Counted from the stretch's first letter, positions 1 to 12,960 are shown. The stretch: DNA of 64,000 nucleotides from Nephrocerus scutellatus (GCA_947095585.1 OX352761.1:112021890-112085889); one strand, 5' to 3'. The notes: generated by a model not told the origin, from the sequence alone. A program made the numbers and translations.

Positions 1-2059
1 TCTCACTCACACTCACTAAAATCGGCTTATGCTTGATGTTGATTAAATGGATTTGAATTTGAAATTTTTGTTAGCTATTTAAATTTCGCGCGTGATTGAG
101 AAAGAAAGTGTAAAACACTTTTCTGTTTAATGGATGGTCGAGATTTTGATTGCAATGTGAATACAAAATGAAAACCAAAACAAAGAAAAAACCTGAATCA
201 TTTAATTAAAAGAAAAAATAGAAAATTTTGAATCGAGCAACAATTTGATATTTGAAATTCATCTTTGTATCCATCTCATCTAAAAATAGATTTTTTTTTT
301 GCTTGTTGTTGGTTGAATGAAGTAAGTAAATATTTTTGGACAGAATTGATTCTTAGAAATTTTGAAATTTCATATTAATAATTTTATTATATTCGATTAA
401 ATTGTGTTTTACTGAACATTTGTGTTTTCATTTGCATTCGTTTTTCTCTTTCTTTGTTTTTCCTTTAAAATTTTTAATTAAAAATATTCCGTATATATTA
501 TTGCATTGTGTATGTATTCTTAACAAAAACCTTGTCACATTTTTCAAAAATTATTATTAAAATTTCCTTTAATCCTTTAATATTTCTTTTTAAATTTTAA
601 ATTTATTTTTTTAATTAACAATTATATATTAATTGGTTATAATTTTCCGTTGTTCATCTTTTAAATTTATGCTTTTTTTAAATATTATTATTTATTGTTT
701 TTGTGTGGTTATTGTTTGTGTGTGTTTTGTTTGTATATGCGCGTTTGTGTTATATTTATTCTATAATAGTAATGCAATGCATAAAAATATCCAAATGTAA
801 TTTTTGTCTTATTTCAATTTTTTCTCAATAAGTATGTACATTTTTTCAAGGACTGATAATGATTTCTAAAGGAAGAATCAATTCAACAAAATTTTCGCAC
901 GAAATTTTTAGAAAAAAAAATCACCAACGCGAAAACTTTCCACTGCGGGCACAAAACGAACTGAGTTGATTTTGCAAAAAAAAAATTGTGACTGTTCCCC
1001 GCACTTAAAATTTCCATTTCGAAAAAAAACCAAATTAATTTGTTTCTCCCAAAGAGATCTCTTTTTCGAGTTTAAATCTTTTAGCGGTAGACAGATAGAT
1101 GGATGATAAGTGGCCAGCACAGACACATACGTCTAGGTATAAAATAGTCAAGCAATAAAATAACATATTCGTCGAAACTACGAAAATGTTCTCCCGAGTA
1201 TAAAGCTCGTTCGCTTTATTAAATATTCAGTATTACTTTATTGTAAATGTGTTAAATGTGATTTTTGAATAATAGTAACAATAAACGAAAGGAGAGCAGT
1301 CTATGATTGGATCTTTTTCGTGCAATTACTTGCGAATAATTACCGATACAGATCATCCCACCGATTGAACCGTCTCGATGGTTCAAAGTGATCCAAATTA
1401 AGGAAAAAGTAGCTCTTGCTGTTGACTCGCACCAGAAGTGCCCACTCCGAAGATCTTTCTTCAAACATTATTAATATTGGTGCAAAAGATTCTTTGTTCG
1501 GTCAAGTGTATTCACACACATTCGTGTTGCGATGTTGATGTTTTGATGCGATGCGCGAATTCTTAAATATAAAAGTGAACTGAGTGAGTCAACAAGGAGT
1601 GTGAGCTCACCCCCATCAGTCGCATCAGCACTCACGTTTTAATTTCCCAAGTAAATCGTTCTTCGTTCATTTTGTGTATGTGTGTTGTTTTTGTGTTAAA
1701 AGATGAATTGTTTTTACATTACATACGTTGTAGTATAACTGAGAAGTATAAATGTGTGTAGACCTAAAAATGCTGATTTATTTACAATAAAAATGTCATG
1801 TCAATTAGTCGATCGGCGTTAGATATTCTTTTGATTGTTCTTTGGATAATAATACCTTACCCACACATGTTATTTGAGTTATATATTTAATTTATTATTC
1901 ATAATTATTCTCATTAAAAGCGATTTATGATATTGCCAATAAAATGTTGTTTTTGCCCTGATCTAATAGAATTTTTATTAAATCGAGCAAATTGACAAAA
2001 ACTGAAGAAGAACACCTCGTGATTGTGACAAATGTTGGCAAATTAATTAATTTATAAGA
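1..2059. other. AT-rich intergenic or intronic DNA, no gene seen
   Basis: I see only AT-rich sequence with homopolymer runs. The short open frames on either strand have no recognisable motifs. A somewhat GC-richer patch around 1500-1680 has a TATAAAAG at 1568-1575 and a TCAGTC at 1616-1621, but their spacing (about 50 bases) does not fit a normal core promoter. Confidence 0.6.
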
Positions 2060-2693
2060 TATCAGTATATATAATAATAATATTCGACACGACAGACGTT
2101 GCGGTCCAAGGCCTAGCTTCTCGCGACTATTTGTGTTGTTCATGTATCTTTTTTCACAAAAATGGAAGGGACTTACAATTTAATTCCGTATCCGAACGGC
2201 GAAATGAGAAGCTTTCTGTGACAAGTTATTCCTCTCGGACGTTTGTCAGACATTCGCAAGAGGTGGAAAACCGTGAAAAATACTTTTGGTGTTACTGGGA
2301 TTCGAACCATGGACCAAGTTTGTAATCCATCTAGCTGATGCAAAGTAGTCTTAGGCGCACCAGAACAGATATGGCAATTGTACTCAAGTTTTGGGCGAAT
2401 AAAAGCCTTGTATATGGTAGCCAGATCAGAGGGATTGAAATATTTCTTGCACCGGGCTAGAAAACCTTAACAGTTCGCAGCATTTTTAGAGACGGTAAAT
2501 ATGTGGTCATTCCAACCAAGCTTATTGTTAACGCACATACCGAGAATTGCGAGATTTTCAGTTTCCTCGATGCAAGTGCCATTCATGGATAATGGCATGG
2601 GGTTTAGGATTCGCTTGGACGACAGGAGACAGCATTAGGTTTCGGAAGCCATGCACTTATCTACTGAGCCACAGCGCCAACTATCAGTATATA
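2060..2693 (-). repeat. tRNA-derived SINE, interrupted by a LINE fragment
   Basis: A minus-strand copy of the SINE best seen at 50406-50681. The 3' part is at 2072-2320 and the 5' tRNA-like head (complement of ctactgagccacagcgcc) is at about 2641-2681. The whole is bounded by a perfect 12-base duplication, TATCAGTATATA, at 2060-2071 and 2682-2693. This shows the two halves are one insertion, later split by about 320 bases of CR1-like LINE. The (ATT)n tail lies at the left edge, as expected for this strand. Confidence 0.85.
2321..2640 (-). mobile_element. CR1-like LINE, internal RT fragment nested in the SINE
   Basis: The reverse complement closely matches the section of the CR1-like element at about 16660-16980. 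It covers the region after the RT palm, including the part reading roughly YKAFIRPKLEYNCHIC-SGAPKTT. It lacks both the 5' portion and the true 3' end of the family, so it is an internal piece rather than a simple 5'-truncated insertion. It has no intact coding potential. Confidence 0.75.
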
Positions 2694-2804
2694 AGCATTT
2701 TAAATATTTTTTAAAACTTTTCTCTGCTGTGTAGAATAAGAAGTTTTTTCTTTATTGCCAAGGAAGATTTCAATATGGTCATGGTAATAAGGTGGGCCAA
2801 GTCA

Positions 2805-3500
2805 GTAAGCTGGCCGTTTAGCAACTCATAAAAGTACTGCTTCGATCGCTCCAAGATGCATTTGAGATCGGTTAGATTTCCTTATTTTTTCTTGCAGTAT
2901 GTGCAACTATATATTGCATCATACCATGGACACTTTGGTAGAACTTCATCGCATTCCGGTTTATGGGTTGCTGCATTGATCGCAATATTCTTACGTTCAG
3001 TCGCTAGCTTACATTTATCACCAGTCGTTCCGATCTTTACGGCTACTGCCTTATTTTGAGTCGGCAGTAATAATGACAGTATTTTTAAGGTTTTTATCTT
3101 CAACCGGCTTGTAGATTTACTCTCCCTTCATAAAAGGCGGCGAGTCGCTTCATCGTTGTTTTTCTGATCTCTCCGTTCCGAATGGCATTCAAGTTGACTC
3201 GAATCTCATTCGCGGATGCAGTCATCTCGGTGATGAGTTTGGGGCACCACACCAACAAAATAATGGTCTGAGATAGCGATTCTCGGTACGTTCGTGCCGT
3301 CATCATATTCGGGTTGTTATTATAGTATGCCTGTGTAAACTTTGGGTGCACATATTAACTGCCTAAATAACACTGGCTCCCGGCCTATTTGTACGTTCAC
3401 ATGATTTCAGTATGAGGGCAGGCATGGAGCTCCCTTTCGACTGATTCAAAAAAATTATTTGTTTCATCGCCTGTATGTGCGTTTAACCGTTCTTTTTAAA
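2805..3500 (-). mobile_element. RTE-C non-LTR retrotransposon fragment
   Basis: The minus-strand sequence matches the other RTE-C copies: the stretch near 2820-2920 corresponds to 24615-24720 and 31765-31870, and 3360-3470 corresponds to 32630-32750. It covers the linker between endonuclease and reverse transcriptase and part of the endonuclease. Reading frames are broken and internal segments are missing, so it is dead. It lies about 110 bases from the interrupted SINE. Confidence 0.7.
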
Positions 3501-3530
3501 TTCTCTATATTAACTTAGCTTGCCTGGTTT

Positions 3531-4075
3531 CTATCATGGGCGGCCTAGGATAGATAGATGGGGTTCAAGGTTCTGGACGATGATTTGCCGGCGATGGTTT
3601 TTTTCCTTCTCAAAAAGGCATTAACTCTGAACGAACTAAGTCTCTTGATGTCAGATCTTACCAAGATTGCGTTGGTACTACGAGGGTTGACCACACCGCA
3701 GATGAGGTTGATCTCCTTGGATTCTGGGCTTGACCTACGTAGTGGCTGTGGTTTACTACCCATATGCGGATAGAGAGCGGTGCTGGTAGCATCAGGGGTG
3801 TCCCTGGTGTTACCAATTATGGTAAATCAGTCGACCTTCTGATGTTGCCAGTCCGAATGTTCCTCGGTGTGGAGTTGCGCATCATACAACCGGTTACCGT
3901 CTTTTTAAAAGTCGGCATGTTTGTAGGATAGGCTCAGCTTCCACCAGTGAGTTACTGGTACATCTAACCATGTCCGCCCATTTTCGTACCATTCGTGTCC
4001 GAAGAGGACCGTGGGATAATACGATCATCGTGATAACCACGTTAATCTCATGGCAGCATTTCCAAATAAGTTTTA
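3531..4075. other. GC-richer unclassified stretch, probably old repeat
   Basis: This block is less AT-rich than its surroundings and has open frames of about 70 codons on both strands (3545-3763 minus, 3558-3773 plus), but no recognisable motif. It follows directly after an RTE-C fragment and a short copy of the ATTAACTTCGCG dispersed repeat (3492-3530), so transposon origin is likely. Confidence 0.3.
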
Positions 4076-6600
4076 TCTTTTATTAGATGGCACGTTAGGG
4101 AGAAAATTTAATTTTAGAAAAGGTTATTTTTCCATATTATGTAGGTGCAATTTCTACACTCTAATGCATACTTTCACTTCCAACGTGCAGATCAAAAATT
4201 AATCGAATACACTTGTGCGTCTGTATGCCAATTTTGGATCCATCTATAAAACACTGGATCATCATCGCCATCGATAAAACGAAAATAAACTTTATTTTCA
4301 GTCTCAGTCTGGCAACAAATTGAAGTGGGTGCATTTGTAATACATATCCGTCGGCGTTCGTTTCAAACGATCGATCTTTCATTTACTTTGTATATTTATT
4401 TCTCCTGGTTTATGGTTCTTCTTTTTTTGCATGCTGAGCAAAATCTATTTTGATTTTGGGTCAGAAAAGTTCACACAGACAAAACGATAAGTGTGTGATT
4501 AGTTAGATGGTGTGAGTAGTGGTAGTTAGGCAACATGGTATAGTCAATTAGCTGGGCCATACAATGTGTACATGTAAATGGAAAATTCCGTCAAAATTCA
4601 TTCACTTTCTTGGTCACACACTGCAATACATGAAATGTAAACAAACGTAAATCAAAGTACTTTAACCCGTCGGAAAGGTGGTACGGGTGCCGGGCGAAAA
4701 CGCAGGTGTCTTAAAATAATCCAACAAAGAATGGGACAGTTTGAAAGATTCTGGTAGGGTAGTAGGTGTGTATGCGTTTATATTTTGATATTTTCACCCA
4801 CGCGCAGATCGCGTTTATCATTGACATTGTTCACGGTTTCGGGGTTGCACCGTTGCGTTGATGTGATCTAAATCCGACAGGTAAAAGTGTCCTTTGTTTG
4901 CTAATTTTTCATTTCTTATATATATTCTCTTAAAATTAGTGCGATCCGTTCTCTTGAATCACGCTTAATTAAAATTTACGCTTCAAGCTTTCGCTGATGT
5001 TCGCTGATGAATAAAATGTTGTGTGTGTGGGCGAGATATGAATTTCAAATTTGAAAAGAGAGTGTTAATTATTAAGAGAAATAATTATGCTCTTGAAACG
5101 AGAATATTTAAAAAATATAAAAAATATTTCAGTTTTTCAGTATCACTCTATATTTTCGATGTAAATTTATTGAAAAATTAAACGTTTGGTTATCTATACA
5201 ATCAAAGTTTTGCAAGGATGTTGAGTGGCCTTCATGATGAGATCTTTGTTTTTTTTTTTTAAATAAGCAGATGAGGTGTAAGTTATTATTATTTTGTACA
5301 AAAATTAATTTGTGCATATAAACGAGCGATTTAGTATCGAACTATACATCTGTTTACTTGTCACCAGGATTAGTTCACTTTACGTACAGAAAGTTGATCT
5401 TAAGCAAACAGATGCAACGTAACGTAACATATCTGTGTAGTAAAATTGTACTCCTAAAAGCATGCAGTATATATATCAAACAAACAATCAACAAATGCAT
5501 GAAGGGTGCAATCAGTAATCCAGTATCAGACATAGGCCCGTTTATATTCCATGGAGTACCAATTTCCTAAAACGTTGAAAATAAAATGAAGGATCCTAAA
5601 TTCACTATTATCACCTATATGAACTTTTTGATATCAGCGCTTTACTTACTGCTAAGCAGACTATTAATATTACGAGAGCTTAAATAAGAAAATATATATA
5701 TTCTACAAACGAATACTGTAAACAACGCGAGAAAGTTTTACAAGTACGTCTCCCGAATTAGCTGAAAACTTAGACCAATTAATTAAAGCGGGGCGGATGT
5801 ACAAAATAAAGAGAATAATCACTTAGAGAAACCAATAGAAGCTAGTGGATATGTACCCATCTGTATAGAATGCTCGAAAGTCGCTACATATTGCCAAAGT
5901 TTAGTGGATATCAAAAAATTCTGAATCGATTTACATATTGCCTCGATTTGCATATTGCCCCATTTGCTGTGTATACGAGTATGTCTACTTATCTTCCTAA
6001 GCCTCTTGATCGGCTATGACAAAAAGAAAAAAGCTCACATTTTCTGCAATCAAAATTGTAAGCAGCATTCATCTTATTAACCCGTAAGAACACATATAAC
6101 CATAAAATGTAAGATATTGTACAAATGCTATTATTTGGGGATGGTAGGAATATAATTCGTTGGGAATAAAAAAAAAAACGAAAAGCTTTGTGGCTTTGTG
6201 TATTCAAAAACGCACAATTCCGCTGATTGTATGTTATAGTGTGTAAGTATATTTATGTTTATTTAGTTGATGTCAAACTTTTATATATTCTTTTAAAGAA
6301 TATTTGTTTTTCTAACAAAAGCGTATTTTTGTTTTATTTTTAGATTGCCTGATTCTGTTGTTGATCAAGCGGGCGAAAGATCAAGCAAATTATTTTTATA
6401 AAGGTTGAATTAAATTGAGAAAAGAAGACGGAAGAAGAACACAACAGGGGTTTGTCTTTGCTTTGATTAAACGGAATCATTTTTAATAGAAGATAGACGA
6501 AAACTGCATCCAAAAAGACGAAAAAGATTGGATACACAAGGATACTTGTGTTTTATTTTGTGTTGTTAGTTTGATGTTTAGCCAGTGTTTGCTAATTGCT
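4076..6600. other. AT-rich noncoding DNA
   Basis: I found no gene, RNA or recognisable element. The open frames are short and low in complexity. Confidence 0.5.
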
Positions 6601-6619
6601 ACATTGAACTAAAAATTGT

Positions 6620-6880
6620 TCATCATATCTATATATATAAAAGTTGAACTGTGTACACATGTATGTATGTATGTTCTCTATGGACTGCCAAACCCTTAAA
6701 CGGAACGCGTTTTAACTTTGCGTAGGGAATTTATACCATAATGAGCACTTAATACGAATATATATATGAAAGGCTTAAACTCTCCTGTTTTTTGAATTAT
6801 TCAATTTAAACTTATTGCCAAGGGAATACTCACTGAATGACTTGCGCCGCGGTAATAAGGTGGGCTAAGCCCTTTATTAA
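6620..6880 (+). repeat. Candidate dispersed repeat (Helitron- or MITE-like)
   Basis: It starts with a TA-rich run, then GTATGTATGTATGT and a 'ggactgccaaaccc' block of the kind common in insect nonautonomous repeats. Its end (attgccaagg ... ggtaataaggtgggc) recurs at 2756-2802. This shared segment supports a dispersed repeat, but I cannot define its ends or class. Confidence 0.35.
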
Positions 6881-7127
6881 AATTAAGAATTAAATCGGAG
6901 AAATGTGATTTAGAATATATCACATTCCTCACAAAGAAAAGAAAACAAGAATCGCTTTATTTTGAACAGCTAGCAAAAAATAAAGGGGATCTGCCGATTG
7001 ATCGGGAAACTACTGACCGCTTAAAACTTGGTTTGAGCCAGTAGCGCAATAATCAATAATCAATTACCGACACAACTCTTTGGATAAGTAACGATCGCGT
7101 AATGACGACTTTTGGTTATTGTACCCG

Positions 7128-7970
7128 GACTAAGATTGGTTTCTAGAATGTGAGGACACTCCTTAACTCAGGGAGTGAAGGACCTCAAAATACCAGATTT
7201 ATTCAACTGGAACGTGAGTTTCTTCGATATAATTTTTTTTGGACATACTGGGAGTGAGTGAAGTAAGATGGTTCGACGCGGAAGAATACCAATGGCCAAC
7301 GTGTAACACTGTGCTACTCTACTCCGGCAAACCCTCCGGCAGTCTCCGTGAATCTGGAGTGGGTCTGCTGCTAACGCCGACAGCAAGCAGAGGCCTAATT
7401 TCCTGGCACCCACATGGTGATAGGATCTTATCGGCCAGATTTCGGAATAGAGTACGGCGCGTAACGATAATACAGTGTTACGCCCTAACGAATCTCTCGA
7501 CTGAGGATGAAAAGGACAACTTCTACAATCAGCTTAGCGCTGTATTCAACGCAATGCCGAACGGAAATATAGTCATCGTGATGGGGGACTTGAATGACAA
7601 GGTAGGCAACGACAATGAAGGACTCAGACATGATATTGGGAAACACGGCCTCGACGAACAAAATGACAATGGTGAACGATTTGTTGATTTCTGCAACACC
7701 AACCACCTTGTCATAGGAGGCACCCTGTTTGAGCATAAGACCTGTCACAAAGTCAGCTGGTTGTCAACTGACAGGCAATCATCGTCCAACCAAATCGACC
7801 ATGTGGCGATCAGCCGACGTTTTAGGATCTGTCTTTTAGACGTCCGAAACAGACAAGGAGCCGACATGGGTATGGTACGGGATCATCACCTTATGGTAGC
7901 TACTGTCCAGTTACGTACTGCATCAGCTCAAAGAATCCGCAATATCATCCGAATGCAATCGACCGGCTAA
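7128..7970 (+). pseudogene. RTE-A APE-like endonuclease domain (broken)
   Basis: The open part runs from 7239 to 7970 (243 codons); in another frame, 7128-7238 encodes the start (KIGF-stop-NVRTLLNSGSE). Visible APE landmarks include GVSEVRW near the start, GDLNDKVG in the middle (about residues 111-118), NQIDHVAIS (about 185-193) and the final DHHLM, which keeps the catalytic Asp-His. Such domains nick target DNA to prime reverse transcription. The stop at the conserved Trp codon and the frame break before the RT make this a pseudogene. Confidence 0.8.
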
Positions 7971-8551
7971 AGATCCCCTCAGTATGCCAACAATTAAAGA
8001 ATCATTTATCGCAAGGAGTGGAAGCAATCAGCAGCTCACTGCCGACAGCCATCCAAGAACATTGAATGGTTGTGAAAAATGTTTTCACATCTGGAGCGGA
8101 AAGTATTATTGGTAGAAGCCAGGCAAGGCACATCACGTGGCTTACCGAAGATAACTGGAGGCGGATTGAAGAACGTAAGCTACTTAAAGCTCGTATTGTA
8201 GATACCTCAGCAGCAGCGATAGTCCATGTATCGGAAAAAAATGAGAGAAGTGCAATGTTTTGTAAGACGTGACAAAGGTAATTATATTAACAACCTAGCC
8301 TCAGGAGCGGAGAAAGCAGCGAGCAGAGCCGTTTATAGAATCACCAAAAGGCTGACAGGTGGTCACCGCTCCAGCCAACATCCGGTGAAAGGTCTAGAAG
8401 GTGCCGTACTCGTTTCATATGAAGATTAGCTCAAGCGATGGAATTAGCATTTCTCTACGGTCCTTAACCGTGTATTCGCCAAGGATATGCACCCAAATCA
8501 AACGGAGCTGCCGGAAGTACAATTTCCTGAATTCGCACCTCAACTTCCAGT

Positions 8552-9541
8552 AAAGATGATCTCGCTACCGTGATCAACGCAGTAAAGAAGAACAAGTCGG
8601 TAGGACTAGATGGTATACCCGCAGAGCTTCTGCGTGCCGCTCCAACGACATCAGCAGAGCTTTTATATCCTCTTGTAGAGAGAGCTTGGGAGGCAGAAAG
8701 TTTCCCCGACGAGTGGAAGAAGGGAATGATTGTCAAACTTCCTAACAAAGGTAGTCTTATGGAGTGCGAAAACTGGAGAGGCATTTGCGTTCTTCCTGCA
8801 GTTGCAAAGGTAATAGCCAAACTAGTACTTGAGCGAATTAAGGAACATCTGAAAGATACACTCGATGCCAAACAAGCAGGATTCCGCACTAGATTCTCCT
8901 GTGAAGACCACATCAACACCCTGCAGATCATTATTGAACAGTGCGTTGAATTCCGGTCACCACTGCACCTGCTGTTCATCGATTTTGAGAAGGCGTTTGA
9001 CAGTGTCAACAGTCAGTTTCTTTGGCTTGCCTTGCGCAGGAGAGGTATACCCGATAAACCAATAGCTATTATTAAAGCAACCTATGATGGCTTTAAATGT
9101 CATGTGCTGCATAGAGGAAAGCTATCAGAGGAATTCAATATCCTAACTGGGGTACGACAAGGTTGCATTCTATTGCCGATACTTTTTTTGTTGGTGATTA
9201 GTGATGTGCTTCGCGCAGCTTTATCTACTGGGAACGGAGAAATTTGTTGGACTCTTACATCTCAACTCAAACATCTGGACTACGCTGACGACGTTTTTTT
9301 ACTCTCACACAGGATTATGGAGCTGCACGAAATGACAACAAATGTGGAAAGGGAGGCAAATGTTGCGTGTTTGAAGATTAATACTACCAAAACCAACATC
9401 ATCAACCTCGGCACTAACTCAGTAACTCAAGTAAACATTGCAGTACACCCGGTAGAGAGAGTAGAGAGTTTTCAACATCTTGGGAGTATTGTCTCGACCG
9501 AAGGTGGAACCGAACAGGACATTGTCAAACGAATCGGCTAA
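8552..9541 (+). pseudogene. RTE-A reverse transcriptase domain (broken element)
   Basis: An open frame of over 320 codons begins with GLDGIPAELLRAAP, followed by NWRGICVLPAVAK. RT motif A is FIDFEKAFD, motif B is GVRQGCILLPILF, and the catalytic box is YADD, about 240 residues in. The frame stops at 9541 right after the expected GTEQDIVKRIG, and the homologous 3' region continues in other frames to about 9862. I chose no ATG because the frame runs in from upstream and the real element translates EN-RT as one protein. Confidence 0.8.
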
Positions 9542-9861
9542 GCAAAATCAGTGTTTGGAATGATGTCCATGATATGGCGAAGCAATGCGATCAGCTTAAA
9601 CACCAAGCTGCGACTGTTCCGTTCAAATGTTGAATCTGTGCTGTTGTATGGTGCAGCACTTGGAAGGTGACCGCTAAAGGTTATAAACGTTCGTAAGTAG
9701 GTGCCTACGGAACATCTTGAGGCTTTTCTGGCCTAACCGTATCTCTAACGAACATCTTTACCAGACAACGGGTCAGGAACCAATAGGCAAAACCATCCAA
9801 CGACGGAAGTGGCAGTGGATTGGTCATACACTCCGAGAACGTGACAGTTCTATAGCAAAAT

Positions 9862-10060
9862 ATATCTTTTAACTTCTTTGTTCTTAACCTTGACATAGCA
9901 GCGGTAATGCTCCATTCCAAAACTCGTCTCAATAATTGCTGTCAAGGCTGGCTTTAAAATCTACAAAATGGTGGTGAGTCGTTATTGATTTGCACTTATC
10001 CAGGATCTGTCGCAGTGTGAAAATTTGGCCTTGAGTCCGTCGCAGCCAGCAGATTTGCGA
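9862..10060 (-). mobile_element. RTE-like RT fragment
   Basis: The minus strand reads, with frame breaks, RQILDKCKSI followed by HHHFVDFKASLDS, which is the RT palm motif A region of an RTE-like element. It directly abuts the truncated end of RTE-A in the opposite orientation. It is too short and diverged to assign to RTE-C with certainty. Confidence 0.55.
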
Positions 10061-12500
10061 TTCTTAACTTTAGATATTTTTCAAAGCGACAAAAATTTAG
10101 GATATCATTGTCGTTTAACTGTATGTTGAAGTGGTTTTTCCGTGTTCTCAGCACTGACTAGGATTTCACTACGAATTTTTCTTCCCTATTTCTGTACTGG
10201 TTTTGTGGCTTTGGTTTATTTCTCTTTTTGACAGTTGATATTATTCCTGTAATATTAGTAGCATTAGCATCGTACCTAGTGGTTTCTTGGCAGGGTAGCC
10301 ACTGCTCCTCGGCTCTTAATGCTAGCGGCATAGAATTTCTCAGAAGGCATGCGCTCATTTGGACCTGTTTCGTGGTTTTTTATTTGTATTCAATATAAGA
10401 CCAATTAAAAATTTTGTGAGAAAACATTTTTGGATATATCGCCCAACAAATGTCATGAGTTACAATGTGTTGCACTTTAAAATTTTTGAAGCTGAAGCAT
10501 TGAACTCATGTACTCCCATGTTCACGAAAGCTTAAGCGCGACTTGCCAAACATTCAGGTCTTATGAAAACTGCTACATTGAGAACGTCCTTTCGCAAATC
10601 AAAATCAATAGCATGTGACAACAAAATTCCTGACCTACGTTCATTGCCGTGCTGTTGTGTGCGCGCCTGTCAACCAATTATTCCCAAAGCAGGAAATACT
10701 TTGTAAAAAAGTAGAAAATTTATATTTGGAACCATCTTAACAGAAACATCTGCATCCTAGTAAATCGATTATTTTAATAAATTAACCAAGGAAAACAACA
10801 CAAGGGAAATTCTATTTTCAATAATTAAGAAGCTAATGGGAGTGTACACGGAATTTAAATTAACGCACAAATAACGATGGCATTTGTAAAATGTTATTTT
10901 AAAAATACATCGCTCACTGTGCATTAAGTTGAGCAATAGGAAAAGTAGCCCCAGAAACACACACACACATATAGACAAATAAATCTCACAAGTGATCGAA
11001 GCAACGCCAAAGTGCGTTCGAAATAATCTTGTCCGCCATATCACCATGTTCCTGCTGTTCGTTTAGTTGGCGCGTTAGATACTCGCTGAATTTCCGAACG
11101 TTTGAATCCTTCTGCTGATTTGTTGTTAGTTTTTACTTAGATGCTTACAATTGGTAAGATGTCGAAGAAAAACATCAGATTCGGCGGCGTGACAGCAATT
11201 TTGTACAAGCGACAGTGATTATCGCGAAATTCGCCGTCCCGGAAGCATTGCCCGACGAGCAAACAAACGAACGAACGAGCATCAACATCTCAGGCATTTG
11301 ATCTTAATTGGTCGAACATGAGATTTATGCTAAATTTACAAACGCTGAGACGTTGTCGGACCGGGCGGGCACCCGGATCGCGGGCCGCCGCCACCCAGCC
11401 AGATAGACAGACAAATAGATCGGCGTGCAGATCAGCGAGAGTTTATGTGGATTAACATCAGCGTGCGTGTGCTTCACGACACGAGTTGCTGCAATTTGAG
11501 ACAGACAAGAAAGTTGCATTTGGCACAGCAACAAACATTAGACGTTAGTGCTGACGCTGACGCTGATGTTGACGTAATGCAGCTCTTTCGCGTCCAAACG
11601 AACTAAGAAACCCCGCTAACCTAATAGATCGACTTTCAAGCGAGCGGATTCTTTCCGCTTTTCTCGCGTCGGTTCAATTCATCATCTGTGTTCTTACTGT
11701 GTTCTTAAGTCCAAAGGCTTAAAATCGTGCCAATAACTTGCCGAAATGGAACGAACGAACGCGCACACCACAATGACATTATGAATTTAAGCTATAAACT
11801 TAAACTAATTGCCGTACATTTAAAATTGAGCACAAATAAATTAATCAGGATTATTAATTCTTTTACATTAAATAATGATGATGTTAGAGGAAACCCGGAC
11901 ATGATGATGTGATTTTGCCTTGCTTGTGATCTTGTCGAGTTAGTGTAATGTTAGTCAACATGTTTGTGGGGCTGTGTTGATTTGTAATAATTTTTTTAAT
12001 CTTATTTTCAGAAAAATATTCAAACGGGAAAACTGCAATTGAAGCAAATTTTAAATCAGTATCCTGCGCGAAAGTCTAATACTACTCTGAACGATAATCC
12101 CATAATAAATTTAATCGGCCAACGCTAAAAAGCGGTTGGAGGAGTAGATTTCTATGTAGTGCACTATGTACCTTTAAGCAATATTGAGAAGTTCAAATTG
12201 AAAATAAGTAAATATAAAAAAAAACTTCGTTTTTGAGGTACAAACTTTTATCTATACATCGGAACACGCTCCACGGTCACAGTTATTTGGTAATAATCGA
12301 CAAAATATATGTTTTCAGGGTTGGGCCTATCACAAAGTATTTTCTATTTTCTCGGCATCACACGCGCCACACGTGACTCGCGCCGCGCGTCTTACGCGGG
12401 ATATCACAATTGGCCTCTGACTTTGACCCGCTCACAAAATTGCTCCCATCTAGATCGTGCGAAAGGTGGTTAAAAAATACCTCAAAAAACGGGAAAATGG
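10061..12500. other. Noncoding DNA, with a GC-richer patch at about 11150-11760
   Basis: I see no convincing coding sequence. The patch at 11150-11760 is GC-richer and rich in CpG and ACGAACGAACG-type motifs, unlike its AT-rich flanks. It could be a promoter or a noncoding first exon of a host gene, but I found no supporting splice or start signal. Confidence 0.35.
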
Positions 12501-12529
12501 TGCTTATTCAATCCATCACACACGCCATA

Positions 12530-12720
12530 CGCGATGCGCGTGTTACCAAATTCTAATAGAAAGTGTTGTTACCGGAAATACAAATGCGTGCAAAGTTTCA
12601 ATAAAATCCGGTTTTGGGAAGTGGATTAGAAATTGATCGCAAGATTTCACAATAAACAGACAGACAGACAAACAAATTCACGGCCACGCGACCAATACTT
12701 AGGAGTGGGGAATTTTCAGA
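12530..12720 (-). repeat. ATTAACTTCGCG dispersed repeat, copy on minus strand
   Basis: It carries the family's recognisable blocks on the minus strand: TTACCAAATTCTAATAGAAAG, the GTTTCAATAAAATCCGG stretch, the GGGAAGTGGATTAG block and then GACAGACAGACAAAC. Another copy on the plus strand begins 80 bases further on, so the two lie tail to tail. Confidence 0.6.
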
Positions 12721-12799
12721 AAATTCTTTCCTTAGTTAGCGCTACAACTCTGCAAAATTTTATGGCTATGTGAATTACTTAATAGTGTTTTTCCTGTAA

Positions 12800-12960
12800 A
12801 TGCGTTTTTTAAATTCTCTATATTAACTTCGCGTGCCCGTAGCTGTCTGCCTGGCTGTTCAGATCTGATAAATTGTGATAAATTTTTAACCCACCCACCC
12901 GAAAGATCGGGGGGCTCCCATACAATTTTTTTGCGGCATCAGATAATGCATACTATGGTC
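12800..12960 (+). repeat. ATTAACTTCGCG dispersed repeat, plus copy
   Basis: It begins TTTTTTAAATTCTCTATATTAACTTCGCG and continues through a TGTCTG-rich part to TTTTTAACCCACCC. It ends with a ggggctcccatacaattt block that recurs near 54745. Confidence 0.65.

Larger units (their letters stand above)
7000..9862 (+). mobile_element. RTE-A non-LTR retrotransposon, nearly full length but inactive
   Basis: One element carries a 5' untranslated region, an APE-type endonuclease, a linker, a reverse transcriptase and the start of the post-RT region. The protein resembles the RTE-like, craniofacial-development-protein-2-like group found in many insect genomes. The reading frame starts near 7128 but has a stop where the conserved Trp of the WNVRTL motif should be, and the endonuclease and RT are in different frames. 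The 3' end is cut off near 9862, compared with the copy at 26690-27221, which continues further. Different, minus-strand RTE-like sequence follows directly. Confidence 0.85.

Noticed and set aside
1561..1640. TATAAAAG and TCAGTC as a core promoter
   Set aside because: The spacing of about 50 bases is too long, and no exon follows.
9862..9932. Continuation of RTE-A to the end of the open frame at 9932
   Set aside because: The sequence changes at about 9862 to another element in the opposite orientation; the 26.7-kb copy shows what the true continuation looks like.
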